DNA of 34,897 nucleotides, taken from assembly GCA_945874825.1 (NCBI GenBank), contig CAMCIK010000016.1, positions 1 to 34,897 of the forward strand. The letters run 5' to 3'. The stretch is from Phenylobacterium deserti. GTDB lineage: Bacteria; Pseudomonadota; Alphaproteobacteria; Caulobacterales; Caulobacteraceae. The notes under the pieces were generated by a model. The model did no database searches. It had not been told where the DNA came from and was given only the letters and a program-made list of their open reading frames with translations. Shown piece after piece: positions 21,309 to 30,562 of the stretch. Within the stretch, counting starts at the first letter, position 1. Every line of letters starts with the position of its first letter. The position numbers were made by a program, and so were the translations under genes.

Positions 21309-21679
21309 TGTTTGATCTGAAACCCAACAGCCGCCCGGCGCGCTTCACCTCAGACAGTTTCTGGGACCTGATGTCCTTCGATACCCTGATGACCCGGCAG
21401 GTCATCCACCTGATCTACTGGTCGGGCCTGGGGATCACCGCCCTTGTCGGCTTTGGCTTCATCGGTACGGCCGTGGGCGTGGCCATCCGCGAGAAGTTCC
21501 CGTTCGGGATCCTGCTCGGCGCGGCCGTTCTGGTCGGCGGTGCCCTGATGATCGGAATTCTGGCCCTGCTCTGGAGGGCCTTCTGCGAGCTCTATGTGGC
21601 GCTCTTCCGGCTCAGCGACGACATCCACGCCCTGCGCCGGGCCAATGATCAGGACGTCAACGGCGACGCCACCCGCTGA
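21308..21679 (+). CDS. DUF4282 domain membrane protein
   Basis: The 123-residue protein has two membrane helices (about residues 32-60 and 67-98) that follow FWDLMSFDTLMTRQVIHLIYW, and then LLWRAFCELYVALFRLSDDIHALR. This is the typical core of DUF4282, a small two-helix inner-membrane family of unknown role. Its ATG overlaps the stop of the 37-codon ORF. It is the last plus-strand gene of the fliF cluster and converges on fliJ with a 2-nt gap. Position suggests cotranscription with flagellar genes, but DUF4282 proteins also occur away from them, so a motility role is unproven. Confidence 0.85.
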   Translation: MFDLKPNSRPARFTSDSFWDLMSFDTLMTRQVIHLIYWSGLGITALVGFGFIGTAVGVAIREKFPFGILLGAAVLVGGALMIGILALLWRAFCELYVALFRLSDDIHALRRANDQDVNGDATR

Positions 21680-21681
21680 GC

Positions 21682-22104
21682 TCAGGTGGCCGCTGACGCC
21701 CGGCCGGCCCGCAGGATTCCCATTTCGTCGAGTTCCGCGGTGTCCCGGCGCGCGGCCTCCTGGACACGCCGCCGGGCCAATCCGTCGGCGACGTTTTCAT
21801 ACTTCTTCTGGGTCTCGAAGGCTTCCACAAGGGCGTCACGGGCCCCGGCCTCTTCGGCCAGGACCAGCTCGAGGGCCGAGAGCAGTGTCATCCGGCGCGC
21901 CTTGCATCCGGCAAGGAAGCCCGGATGGTGGAAGGCAGCGACGGGATCGCTCCGGATGAAGTCCGCCTCAGCCTCGATCTGGGCGTCGAGAACCACAAGC
22001 CCCATTTCCGCCAACTCCCGGCGGGCCACAACCTCGGCAAGGCGCTTGCGGACAGTCTCCACCTCGTAGCCCGCGATCCGGACAAGGCTCTTGTCCCAAC
22101 TCAT
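21682..22104 (-). CDS. fliJ: Flagellar export chaperone-like protein FliJ
   Basis: The 140-residue protein is nearly all helical and charged, with long heptad-like runs ([21 protein letters not shown] and an Arg-rich C-terminal helix). This fits the FliJ coiled coil that inserts into the FliI hexamer like the gamma subunit of F-ATPase and couples it to FlhA. Sequence conservation in FliJ is low. The call rests on length, coiled-coil pattern and position directly after fliI, whose stop overlaps its start (ATGA, 22101-22104). It converges on the DUF4282 gene. Confidence 0.88.
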   Translation of the reverse strand: MSWDKSLVRIAGYEVETVRKRLAEVVARRELAEMGLVVLDAQIEAEADFIRSDPVAAFHHPGFLAGCKARRMTLLSALELVLAEEAGARDALVEAFETQKKYENVADGLARRRVQEAARRDTAELDEMGILRAGRASAAT

Positions 22105-23438
22105 GCGCCGCCGCCCGCTAGGATCTGTTCAAGCCTCGTGAAGGACTCCGGAAGGCTTGAGACCTCATCTTTGTCCTGTCCCAGGAAAGCCTCAAGGGCC
22201 GGATTGAGGGCGATGGCCCTGTCGACCATGGGGTCCGATCCCGCCCGGTAGGCACCGATGCGGATCAGTTCCTCCATATTGGCATAGGCCGAGAGAACCT
22301 GACGGGCATCGCGCACGATCGCCCGTTCCCGGGTGTCCTGGCAGGCGGGCATGGTCCGGCTGATCGACTTCAGGACATTGATCGCCGGGAAACGTCCGCG
22401 CTCTGCGATGGCGCGCTCCATGACAATATGGCCGTCGAGGATACCCCGCACGGCGTCGGCGATCGGTTCGTTGTGGTCGTCGCCGTCCACGAGGACGGTG
22501 AAGAGGCCGGTAATGGGCCCGCCGCGCGTGCCGTCAGGACGCGTAGGACCTGGGCCGGCGCGCTCCAGAAGCTTTGGCAGCTCCGTGAAGACGGTCGGAG
22601 TGTATCCCTTGGTGGTCGGGGGTTCGCCCGCGGCGAGTCCGATCTCCCTCTGCGCCATGGCGAAGCGGGTCACCGAGTCCATCAGACAGAGAACCTCCAG
22701 GTCCTGGTCCCGCATGTACTCGGCGATGGCCAGGGTCATGTAGGCCGCCTGCCGCCGCTTGAGCGCCGGCTCGTCGGAGGTGGCGACCACGACGACGGCC
22801 CGCTTGAGGCCCTCCTCACCGAGCGTCTCCTCGATGAACTCGCGCACCTCCCGGCCCCGCTCGCCGATCAGGCCGACCACGACGGCGTCACACTCGGACT
22901 GGCGGGCCAGCATGGAGAGGAGCACCGACTTGCCGACCCCGGAGCCGGAGAAGACGCCCAGCCTCTGCCCGCGGCAGCAGGTGGTGAAGACGTTCATCGC
23001 GCGGACGCCGAGGTCCAGCCTGGGCCCTACCCGGTCGCGGGCGTGGGCGGGCGGGGGCGCGGCGCGGAGCGGATAGCCGGCGACGCCCCGCGGAAGCGGG
23101 CCCTTGCCGTCAATGGGTTCGCCAAAGGCATTCACGATCCGCCCGAGCCAGCCCCGGGTCGGATGAACGGCGGATCCCTGCGGGTCGATGTGAATTGCAG
23201 CGCCGGGTGCGATGCCCTCGACTGGGCCAAAGGGCATGAGCAGTGCGCGGGAGTCCCGGAAACCCACCACCTCGGCGGCCAGGGGCGGTGCACCCCTTCG
23301 CTCGATCTTTGCCCGGGCACCGACCGCCAGTCGGGTCATGCCGCCGCGAGCTTCGATGAGCAGGCCCGAAACCGCTGCAACCCGCCCGGTCACCACCAGG
23401 GGCTCCAGCTTCTCAACGGCCTCGACAAGGTTGTGCAA
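22101..23438 (-). CDS. fliI: Flagellar export ATPase FliI
   Basis: The 445-residue protein starts at TTG 23438. This is the only start upstream of the conserved N-terminus, since an in-frame stop lies 8 codons before it, and GGAG lies about 10 nt upstream. After a beta-barrel domain (about 15-85), the catalytic domain has Walker A SGSGVGKS (164-171), [13 protein letters not shown], and [25 protein letters not shown] with the Walker B Asp. A C-terminal helical domain follows (about 365-440). FliI is the hexameric ATPase that unloads export substrates at the base of the flagellum, working with FliH and FliJ. The fliI-fliJ pair is transcribed toward the fliF cluster. The 5' flank has a single TTAAGCC half-site but no clear promoter. 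Confidence 0.97.
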   Translation of the reverse strand: MHNLVEAVEKLEPLVVTGRVAAVSGLLIEARGGMTRLAVGARAKIERRGAPPLAAEVVGFRDSRALLMPFGPVEGIAPGAAIHIDPQGSAVHPTRGWLGRIVNAFGEPIDGKGPLPRGVAGYPLRAAPPPAHARDRVGPRLDLGVRAMNVFTTCCRGQRLGVFSGSGVGKSVLLSMLARQSECDAVVVGLIGERGREVREFIEETLGEEGLKRAVVVVATSDEPALKRRQAAYMTLAIAEYMRDQDLEVLCLMDSVTRFAMAQREIGLAAGEPPTTKGYTPTVFTELPKLLERAGPGPTRPDGTRGGPITGLFTVLVDGDDHNEPIADAVRGILDGHIVMERAIAERGRFPAINVLKSISRTMPACQDTRERAIVRDARQVLSAYANMEELIRIGAYRAGSDPMVDRAIALNPALEAFLGQDKDEVSSLPESFTRLEQILAGGGA

Positions 23439-23526
23439 GACGCCGTCTCCAGTCGCGACTCAGGACCGTAGCTTGTGTCCTACAGGCTTAATCAGCTGTG
23501 AAGAGCCGGGATCGGGATGAGGCACC

Positions 23527-23781
23527 TTAGACCGCCGCCGTCCGGCGATCCGCAAGCCCGAAGCGCCCGAGGAAGAGGCCAAGGACCAGGCCAGCGAACA
23601 GGGCGCGCCCAAGGGTGCGGCCCGGCCGCAGCCTGACCTCGTCCCCAAGGCTGAAGGGCTGGGGCGGAAGGGCCTCCAGCGGCGCGGACAGGTCCGGGTC
23701 GCCGCAATCCTCGAGAAAGATCCCGGCACCGGCCTCGGCGAGGCCGCTGGGACCGGGATCGGCGTGCAAATCCGGAGACAT
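23527..23781 (-). CDS. Small single-pass membrane protein of unknown function
   Basis: The 84-residue ORF begins at ATG 23781, with AGGAGG seven bases upstream, one of the best ribosome-binding sites in the window. The N-terminal 45 residues are acidic and Pro/Gly-rich. A basic turn ([10 protein letters not shown]) follows, then one hydrophobic helix (about 60-75) and a short basic tail. This predicts a bitopic protein with a soluble acidic domain. No family is recognised. It lies 88 nt upstream of fliI on the same strand and is divergent from ctrA, so it may be cotranscribed with fliI-fliJ. Longer in-frame starts upstream lack such a site. Confidence 0.6.
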   Translation of the reverse strand: MSPDLHADPGPSGLAEAGAGIFLEDCGDPDLSAPLEALPPQPFSLGDEVRLRPGRTLGRALFAGLVLGLFLGRFGLADRRTAAV

Positions 23782-23897
23782 ATCCTGACCTCCTGCTGGC
23801 CGGCCAAGTCGCCGGACACCCCCAATATGGGCCTTGCGCGCCCGGGCACCAGTCCGGGCGAGCCACAGGCATTTGCCGGCAATGTCCAATCACAAAA

Positions 23898-24052
23898 GAT
23901 TCAACCGGCTCGAAGCTGCACCTTGAAGCGCGGGCTTGCAGCCGATTCGCGAACCGGGTTAACGCTTTTCACAGCAAGGTTACCAACATTAACCTTTCTT
24001 AAATTAACCCTCTGGCAGGGTGAGTTTGCCGGGGCGCGTCGCGAAACGAATC
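23898..24052 (+). promoter_or_regulatory. ctrA control region: GANTC sites and TTAA half-sites
   Basis: Three GANTC (CcrM methylation) sites occur: GATTC at 23898-23902 and 23944-23948, and GAATC at 24048-24052. Between them is an AT-rich island with TTAAC (23959), GTTACC (23979), TTAACC (23989), TTAA (23999) and TTAACC (24004). These resemble CtrA half-sites, although the nearest pair is spaced by 6 rather than 7 bases. In Caulobacter ctrA is controlled by its own product and by the methylation state of a GANTC in promoter P1 through GcrA. Which site forms which promoter cannot be fixed here. Confidence 0.6.
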
Positions 24053-24084
24053 AGCGCTCAGGCCAGAGGGGCAAGGAGGCAAGT

Positions 24085-24780
<696 letters not shown>

Positions 24781-24807
24781 CCAGCCGACCCCCTCCAGGA
24801 CCTGTAG

Positions 24808-24836
24808 CGCCCGCCCTCCGGCGGGCGTTCTTGTTT
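24808..24836 (+). terminator. Rho-independent terminator after ctrA
   Basis: CGCCCGCC (24808-24815), loop CTCC and GGCGGGCG (24820-24827) are followed by TTCTTGTTT. It lies 28 nt after the ctrA stop. Confidence 0.85.
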
Positions 24837-24889
24837 CAGGGGCGGTTCAAGATAAAGTTCGGCCCTCCAGGGGAATGGGAGTAGAAACC

Positions 24890-27295
24890 ATGCGGCTTGC
24901 CGCACTGTGCATCACCCTCGCGGCGGCCCTGAGCCTCGCCTTCGTTGCCCTCCGTCCGCCGTCGCCCGCACCCGCCGATGCGCCGGCCAGCGCCTTCTCC
25001 GCGCAGCGGGCCTTTTCCGATATCGCGGTCATGGCGAGGTCGCCGCACCCGGTCGGCTCCCCCGCCAATGCCCAGGTCCGGGATTTCCTGCTGGCCCGGA
25101 TGACCGCCCTGGGCCTGGCACCCGAAGTCCAGCCTGCCTTTGCCCTCAGGAAGATCGATCGACTGAAGCAGCCGCTCTTCGTGGGCGGTCAGGTGGAGAA
25201 CATCGTCGGGGTCCTGCCCGGGCGCGATCGTACCGCCCCCGCACTGGCGATCATGGCGCATTATGACACCGTCCCGGGCTCGCCGGGCGCCGGAGATGAC
25301 GCCGCCGGCGTCGCCGCCGCCCTTGAACTGGCCAGGATTCTCCGGCTGCAGGGAACTCCCGCACGGGACGTTATCTTCCTGATTACTGACGGCGAGGAAG
25401 CCGGACTGCTGGGCGCGGACGCCGCCTTCACCCAGACCTCGCTGGCCCGCCGGGTCGGGTTCCTAATCAACATGGAAGCCCGGGGCGGGGGCGGACTCGC
25501 CCAGATGTTCCAGACCGGGGCGCGGAACGCCGGCACCGTCGAGGTGCTTCGCGAGAACGCCAGCCAGCCCTCGGCCTCATCCCTGGCCGTGCTGCTTTAC
25601 TCGGCCATGCCGAACGATACGGACTTCACGGTTTCACGCGCCGCGGGGATCGACGGCCTGAACTTCGCCTTCATCGGCAGGCAGTTCGACTACCATGCGG
25701 CCTCTGCGACGCCGGCGGCCCTGGAGTTGGGCAGCCTGCAGCACATGGGCGACCAGGTCACGGCGGCGGCCCGCGCCCTGGCCTACGCACCCCGGCTTCC
25801 AGAGCGCGGTGCGGACCAGGTCTTCTCCCACGTCTTCGGCGACCTCATCATCGCCTATCCACCAATCGCTGGCTGGCTAGTGCTCGCTGCGTGCGCGGGC
25901 CTCCTCGCCCTGGCCGTGCGCAACGCCCGCCGGCTTGGCGTCCTGGATGCCCCGGGGGTGGCCCGAGGCGTGGGAGCGGCCATCTACCTCCTGCTCCTGA
26001 CCGCCGCCCTGCTTCACCTGGCGCGACTGATCGGCGCCGATGGCCGCGGGTTCCTGGAACAAAGGCCGCTCCTGGCCCGGGCCGCAACCTGGGAGACGGC
26101 CCTTCTGTTCCTCGGTCTGTCGGTTGCGCTGCTGACACCGAGACTTATGGGCACAGGGCGGGGCCGTCTTGCCGCGGCAGCCCTCGGGCTGGCGGCAGCT
26201 GCGGCGGCGCAGTTCTTTGGCTGGGACCTTGCCGCCCTCGCCCTCGGCGGCGCCGCCGCCGTTTGCGGAGGCCTGACCTTCGGGGCACCCGTCCGCATCG
26301 CGCCGGCCTGGGCCGGGGTCCTGGCGACCGCCCTGGCGGTCAGCCTCGGGCTGCAGATCGCCGCGCCGACGGCGGCCTTCCTGGTCGCCTGGCCCCTCCT
26401 GGCGGCCTGCCTCGTCGCCGCACTCACCTCGCTGGGCGGGACAGGATCCCGCTGGAGGATTCCCCTCCTCGGGGTCCTGATCGGGACGCCGATGACCGCC
26501 TGGCTCCTGGGCTACGCCCACGGCGTCTTCCTGGGCCTCGATCTTCCAGCCCTGTTGGCCGTCTTCGGATGGCTCTGCATGATCGGGCTCTGGCCGATGG
26601 TCCAGGGCGATCCCGGGGACAAGATTGGCGACAGGCGCATCTGGCTGGCAGCGGCGGCGGCCCTCGCCCTCGGGCTGGGGCTCTCCGCCCTGGTCCGCCT
26701 GGCACCGCCCTGGTCGGCGAAACACCCCCAGGCCACGATCGTCCAGCATCTGCAGGATGCCGGCGGCAGCAAGGCCTACACCCTCTCAACCGAGCCCCAT
26801 CTCTCCGCCTGGACGCGACGGGTCCTGGCCCAGGGCGGCGAACGCCCTGTCCAGACCCGCGACGAACTCGTCGCACGGGCTCCCTTCTGGGCGAGCCCCG
26901 CCCCGATTGCCTCCCTCGCCGGGGCAACTGTCGCACTTCAGACAACCGAGAACGGCAGGCAGCGGCTGACGGTCACCGTGCCCGCGGGAGTCCGGGGCCT
27001 CAGCCTGGACCTGAGGTCCGACACCCTCGTGGGTAGCGCCACCGTGAACGGACGACCGGCAGCCCTGCTGGCGGCACCGGGTGTCTGGAACCGGATCCGG
27101 CTGCAGGCACCGCCTGGAACCCTGGCGGTAGAGTTCACCCCAGCAGGCCCGGGACGGCTCGAAGTCCGCACCCTGACGCGCACGGAAGGCTGGCCGCTGA
27201 GCCTGCCGCCCCTGCCCGCCCGAAGCCCGCGGGAAATGGCCTTCGGCGACAGCGACACCGCCCTCGTCCGCGACGCCCGGACCTTCAGCTGGTAG
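24890..27295 (+). CDS. M28-family zinc aminopeptidase with a polytopic membrane domain
   Basis: From ATG 24890 (GGGAG eight bases upstream; an in-frame ATG at 24875 is also possible) the protein has 801 residues. Residues 1-21 form a membrane anchor or signal. The peptidase domain (about 38-300) shows the two-zinc M28 set: His124 and Asp126 in AHYDTVPG, Asp136 in GAGDDAAG, Glu169-Glu170 in TDGEEAG, Glu197 in NMEARG and His269 in FDYHAAS. About eight membrane helices follow (about 323-607), then a soluble C-terminal domain (about 610-801). The layout recalls the fungal vacuolar membrane protease Pff1. It should release N-terminal residues from peptides on the periplasmic face. arsC follows 14 nt later. 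Confidence 0.9.
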   Translation: MRLAALCITLAAALSLAFVALRPPSPAPADAPASAFSAQRAFSDIAVMARSPHPVGSPANAQVRDFLLARMTALGLAPEVQPAFALRKIDRLKQPLFVGGQVENIVGVLPGRDRTAPALAIMAHYDTVPGSPGAGDDAAGVAAALELARILRLQGTPARDVIFLITDGEEAGLLGADAAFTQTSLARRVGFLINMEARGGGGLAQMFQTGARNAGTVEVLRENASQPSASSLAVLLYSAMPNDTDFTVSRAAGIDGLNFAFIGRQFDYHAASATPAALELGSLQHMGDQVTAAARALAYAPRLPERGADQVFSHVFGDLIIAYPPIAGWLVLAACAGLLALAVRNARRLGVLDAPGVARGVGAAIYLLLLTAALLHLARLIGADGRGFLEQRPLLARAATWETALLFLGLSVALLTPRLMGTGRGRLAAAALGLAAAAAAQFFGWDLAALALGGAAAVCGGLTFGAPVRIAPAWAGVLATALAVSLGLQIAAPTAAFLVAWPLLAACLVAALTSLGGTGSRWRIPLLGVLIGTPMTAWLLGYAHGVFLGLDLPALLAVFGWLCMIGLWPMVQGDPGDKIGDRRIWLAAAAALALGLGLSALVRLAPPWSAKHPQATIVQHLQDAGGSKAYTLSTEPHLSAWTRRVLAQGGERPVQTRDELVARAPFWASPAPIASLAGATVALQTTENGRQRLTVTVPAGVRGLSLDLRSDTLVGSATVNGRPAALLAAPGVWNRIRLQAPPGTLAVEFTPAGPGRLEVRTLTRTEGWPLSLPPLPARSPREMAFGDSDTALVRDARTFSW

Positions 27296-27309
27296 GCCGG
27301 GAGACCTCC

Positions 27310-27660
27310 ATGAGCGACTGCGTCATCTACCACAACCCGGCCTGCGGGACCTCGCGCAACACCCTGGCCCTCCTGCGGGAGAAGGGGGTCGAGCCTCGGG
27401 TCGTGGAATACCTGAAGGCTGGCTGGACCGAAGCCCAGCTGAAGACGCTGGCGGCGCGCGCCGGCGTTCCCCTTCGGGCCTTCCTCCGCCTGAGGGGAAC
27501 CCGGGCCGAGGTGCTTGGGCTCACCGGAGAGGGTGTCTCGGAGGCGACCCTGGCGGCGGCCATGGCGAAGGAGCCGATCCTGGTCGATCGACCGATCGTG
27601 GAAGGCCCGCGGGGTGTGGCCCTGTGCCGCCCGGCTGAGCGGGTCCTCGACCTGATCTGA
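27310..27660 (+). CDS. arsC: ArsC-type (glutaredoxin-dependent) arsenate reductase
   Basis: The 116-residue protein has the ArsC fold with the opening HNPACGTSRN, in which Cys12 attacks arsenate and Arg16 stabilises the adduct. PILVDRPIVEGPRGVALCRP near the end gives the conserved basic residues of the active site. It should reduce arsenate to arsenite using glutathione and glutaredoxin. No arsenite efflux pump or ArsR regulator lies nearby, so it may be a housekeeping or general thiol-reductase relative. It starts 14 nt after the M28 gene and is probably cotranscribed with it. ArsC-like proteins such as Spx or YffB are excluded by the full HNPxCGTSR motif. Confidence 0.9.
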   Translation: MSDCVIYHNPACGTSRNTLALLREKGVEPRVVEYLKAGWTEAQLKTLAARAGVPLRAFLRLRGTRAEVLGLTGEGVSEATLAAAMAKEPILVDRPIVEGPRGVALCRPAERVLDLI

Positions 27661-27671
27661 AAGCGGACACG

Positions 27672-27700
27672 AAAAAGGGCCCCGCCTTGCGGTGGGGCCC
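27672..27700 (-). terminator. Rho-independent terminator of the alcohol dehydrogenase gene
   Basis: GGGCCCCGCC (27677-27686), loop TTGC and GGTGGGGCCC (27691-27700) form a 10-bp stem with one G-T pair. On the minus strand it is followed by TTTTT (27676-27672). An outer pair CGGACA/TGTCCG (27664-27669 and 27702-27707) extends the stem. It can also stop arsC transcripts. Confidence 0.85.
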
Positions 27701-27720
27701 CTGTCCGGATCCGGAAGGGA

Positions 27721-28803
27721 TCAGTCGAACACGATGACCGAGCGGGCGAGGCCGCCCTTCTTCATGTCGTCGAAGCCCTCGTTGACCTGGTCCAGCCGGA
27801 TCCGCTGGGAGATCATCTCGTCGAGCTTGAGCTTGCCGGACATGTAGAAGTCCACCAGGCGGGGCATGTCGACCGGGAAGCGGTTGGAGCCCATCAGCGA
27901 GCCCTGGATGCGCTTCTCGCCCAGGAAGGCCGCGCCCGGGAGGGTGATGTTCTGGCCGAGCGGGATCATGCCGATGATGTTGGCCGTGCCGCCACGACGC
28001 AGCATGTTGAAGGCCTGCTCGGCAGTCTTGGACAGGCCGATGGCCTCGAAGGCGTGGTGGACGCCGCCACGGGTCATCTCCAGGACTTCCTTGACCGCGT
28101 CGGTCTTGGAAGCGTCGATGAAGTCGGTGGCACCGAACTCCCGGGCCAGGTTGTCCTTGGCACCGAACATGTCGATGGCGATGATCCGTCCGGCGCCGGC
28201 GATGGCCGCGCCGTTGATCGCCGAAAGGCCGACGCCGCCGCAGCCGATCACCGCCACCGTCTCGCCGGGGCGCACGCCAGAGGTATGGATGGCAGCACCC
28301 ACGCCGGTCATGACGGAGCAGCCGATCAGGGCTGCGCGGTCGAGGGGCATGTCCTTACGGATCGAGACGCAGGCGTGCTCGTGGATCAGCATGTACTCGG
28401 CGAAGGAGGACAGGTTGAGGAACTGCGGCAGGGGGGCGCCGTTCTGGGTCAGGCGGGGCTCGTCACCGGAGTCGCGCTTGGTCTCAGGGCTGACGCAGAG
28501 GGACAGGCGTCCCGTCAGGCAGCTTTCGCAGTGGCCGCAGTAGGCCGACAGGCAGGTGATGACGTGGTCGCCCACCTTTACCGTGCGCACCTCGGAGCCG
28601 ACCGCCTCGACGACGCCGGCGCTCTCGTGTCCCAGGACGGCGGGGAGCGGGTGCGGATAGGAGCCTTCCATGAAGTGCAGGTCGGAATGGCACAGGCCGG
28701 CGGCCTTTGTGCGGATCAGGACCTCGCGCGGGCCAGGCTTGTTGATCTGGACGTCTTCGATCTGAAGCGGCTTGCCCACTTCCCGCAGAACGGCGGCCTT
28801 CAT
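27721..28803 (-). CDS. Zinc-dependent alcohol dehydrogenase (MDR family)
   Basis: The 360-residue protein carries the catalytic-zinc ligands Cys38 (GLCHSD), His59-Glu60 (GHES) and a later Cys (IGCSVMTG), and the structural-zinc set Cys89, Cys92, Cys95 and Cys103. The Rossmann segment VIGCGGVGLSAI binds NAD(P). This places it among class III-like medium-chain alcohol dehydrogenases. It oxidises an alcohol to an aldehyde, but the substrate is not visible. The start at 28803 has GGGGAG about 9 nt upstream. The next gene upstream on this strand, a fatty acyl-CoA ligase, is 109 nt away, which hints at a shared alcohol or fatty-acid route without proving it. Confidence 0.93.
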   Translation of the reverse strand: MKAAVLREVGKPLQIEDVQINKPGPREVLIRTKAAGLCHSDLHFMEGSYPHPLPAVLGHESAGVVEAVGSEVRTVKVGDHVITCLSAYCGHCESCLTGRLSLCVSPETKRDSGDEPRLTQNGAPLPQFLNLSSFAEYMLIHEHACVSIRKDMPLDRAALIGCSVMTGVGAAIHTSGVRPGETVAVIGCGGVGLSAINGAAIAGAGRIIAIDMFGAKDNLAREFGATDFIDASKTDAVKEVLEMTRGGVHHAFEAIGLSKTAEQAFNMLRRGGTANIIGMIPLGQNITLPGAAFLGEKRIQGSLMGSNRFPVDMPRLVDFYMSGKLKLDEMISQRIRLDQVNEGFDDMKKGGLARSVIVFD

Positions 28804-28912
28804 GTCAGCGTCTCCCCTCGTCTCGCCCCTGTGGGCGTTGGCAATGCGCCAGCCTGCTGGGCTGGGTCGGCGAGACCTTATCTTCCTTGGGGCGGCGGGC
28901 GCCAGCCTCTTT

Positions 28913-30526
28913 TCAGGTCCCCGCCAAAGCCGCCCGCAACTCACGCTTGAGGACCTTTCCGGTCGGTCCGATGGGCAGGCTGTCGACGATGCGCACCTCG
29001 TCGGGAACCCACCACCTTGCCACCCGGGCGGCGACATGGTCACGCAGCGCGGCGGGTTCGGCGTCCTGGCCAGGGCGGAGAACCACGAGCAGGAGGGGCC
29101 GCTCGTCCCATTTCGGATGCGGGACGCCGACGGCGGCGGCCATGGCGACGGCGGGATGCGAGGAGACCGCATCCTCAAGGTCCAGGGTCGAGATCCACTC
29201 GCCGCCGGACTTGATCACGTCCTGGGCCCGGTCGGTCAGGCGCAGGAAGCCCTCGGGGTCGATGGCCGCGATGTCGCCGGTGTCGAACCAGCCGTCATCG
29301 CCAAAGGCGGCCGCACCGTCATTGCGGAAATAGGCCGAGGCGACCCAGGGGCCGCGCACCTGCAGGGTGCCCGACTGTCGCCCGTCATGGTCCAGTACCG
29401 ACCCGTCCTCGCCGACGATCCTGAGTTCCACGCCCCAGTTGGCCCGGCCCTGGCGCTGCTTGCGGACGAGGGCTGCCTCGGGGGTCTCGCCGGCATGGAC
29501 GGCCAGGGGGGTGTTGATGACGCCCAGGGGGCTGGTCTCTGTCATGCCCCAGATCTGCCGGACATCCGCCCCCAGCCGGTCCTGGACCCGGGAGATCAGG
29601 GACGCCGTCGGCGCCGAGCCGCCCACCGCCACGGTCCGGACCGAGGTGAGGGCCTGGCCTGTCCCGTCCAGATGGTCGAGCACGCCCACCCAGATGGTCG
29701 GCACGCCCAGGAGGAAGGTCGCCTGCTCGGCCACCGCAAGATCGCAGACGGAGGGCCCGTCAAGGTGCCGGCCCGGCAGAATGAGCTTGGCCCCCACCAG
29801 GGGCGCCGCATAGGGCGTGCACCAGGCGTTGGCGTGGTACATCTGGGCGCAGGGCAGGATGGCGTCTGCGGCGCCGAGGCCGAAGCAGTCCGGCTGGATC
29901 ACCGCCATGGCGTGCAACACGGTCGAGCGGTGCGAGTAGAGCACGCCCTTTGGATTGCCCGTGGTCCCCGAGGTGTAGCAGAGGGCCGAGGCCTGCCGCT
30001 CGTCGAGTTCCGGCCAGTCGAACTCCGGTTCGGCGGCGACCAGGATGTCTTCGTAGACAAGGGTCCCGGCGGGTGCGCCCTGCGGGAGGTTCCCGCGGTC
30101 CGTGAGGGCGACGAAGGTCTTCACCGTCTCGAGCTTGGTGCCGATCTCGGCAACCAGGTCGGAGAAGGTGATATCCCAGAACAACAGGCTGTCGCCGGCG
30201 TGGTTGGCGACCCAGGCCACCTGGTCCGGATGCAGCCGGGGATTGATGGTGTGAAGGACGGCACCCAGGCCGCTGACGGCGTAATAGAGCTCGAAATGGC
30301 GGTGGGTCGACCATGCCAGGGTGGCGACACGGTCGCCAGGACCAACTCCCAATCGCCTGAGGGCGTTCGCCATCCGCCTTACCCGCACAAGGGCGTCAGC
30401 ATAGCCGTACCGGTGGATCGGCCCCTCGACGGTCCGGGTGACGATTTCGCGGCCAGGGTGCCAGGCCGCCGCGTATTCCAGGATGGAGGGCAGGGTCAGG
30501 GGCCTGTCCATCATCAATCCAAGCAT
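28913..30526 (-). CDS. Fatty acyl-CoA ligase (ANL superfamily)
   Basis: The 537-residue protein has the AMP-binding motifs in order: YTSGTTGNPKG (phosphate loop), HANAWCTPYAAP, WGMTETSPLG, GWFDTGDIA, and the C-terminal lysine in GPTGKVLKRELR. It activates a carboxylic acid as the acyl-AMP and transfers it to CoA. The sequence resembles medium- or long-chain ligases of alphaproteobacteria. The start at 30526 is preceded by GGAGGGAAGG, a strong site. ubiG ends 36 nt upstream on the same strand, so the two may be cotranscribed. The acid substrate is unknown. Confidence 0.92.
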   Translation of the reverse strand: MLGLMMDRPLTLPSILEYAAAWHPGREIVTRTVEGPIHRYGYADALVRVRRMANALRRLGVGPGDRVATLAWSTHRHFELYYAVSGLGAVLHTINPRLHPDQVAWVANHAGDSLLFWDITFSDLVAEIGTKLETVKTFVALTDRGNLPQGAPAGTLVYEDILVAAEPEFDWPELDERQASALCYTSGTTGNPKGVLYSHRSTVLHAMAVIQPDCFGLGAADAILPCAQMYHANAWCTPYAAPLVGAKLILPGRHLDGPSVCDLAVAEQATFLLGVPTIWVGVLDHLDGTGQALTSVRTVAVGGSAPTASLISRVQDRLGADVRQIWGMTETSPLGVINTPLAVHAGETPEAALVRKQRQGRANWGVELRIVGEDGSVLDHDGRQSGTLQVRGPWVASAYFRNDGAAAFGDDGWFDTGDIAAIDPEGFLRLTDRAQDVIKSGGEWISTLDLEDAVSSHPAVAMAAAVGVPHPKWDERPLLLVVLRPGQDAEPAALRDHVAARVARWWVPDEVRIVDSLPIGPTGKVLKRELRAALAGT

Positions 30527-30562
30527 GCGCCTTCCCTCCCGACGGGACGGCGCGCCGCAGGG

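Noticed and set aside
22428..23471. 347-codon plus-strand frame antisense to fliI
   Set aside because: FliI on the other strand has all ATPase motifs, and this frame is its shadow.
27310..27660. Arsenic-resistance island
   Set aside because: Only arsC is present; no arsR, arsB/acr3 or arsH neighbours are in the window.
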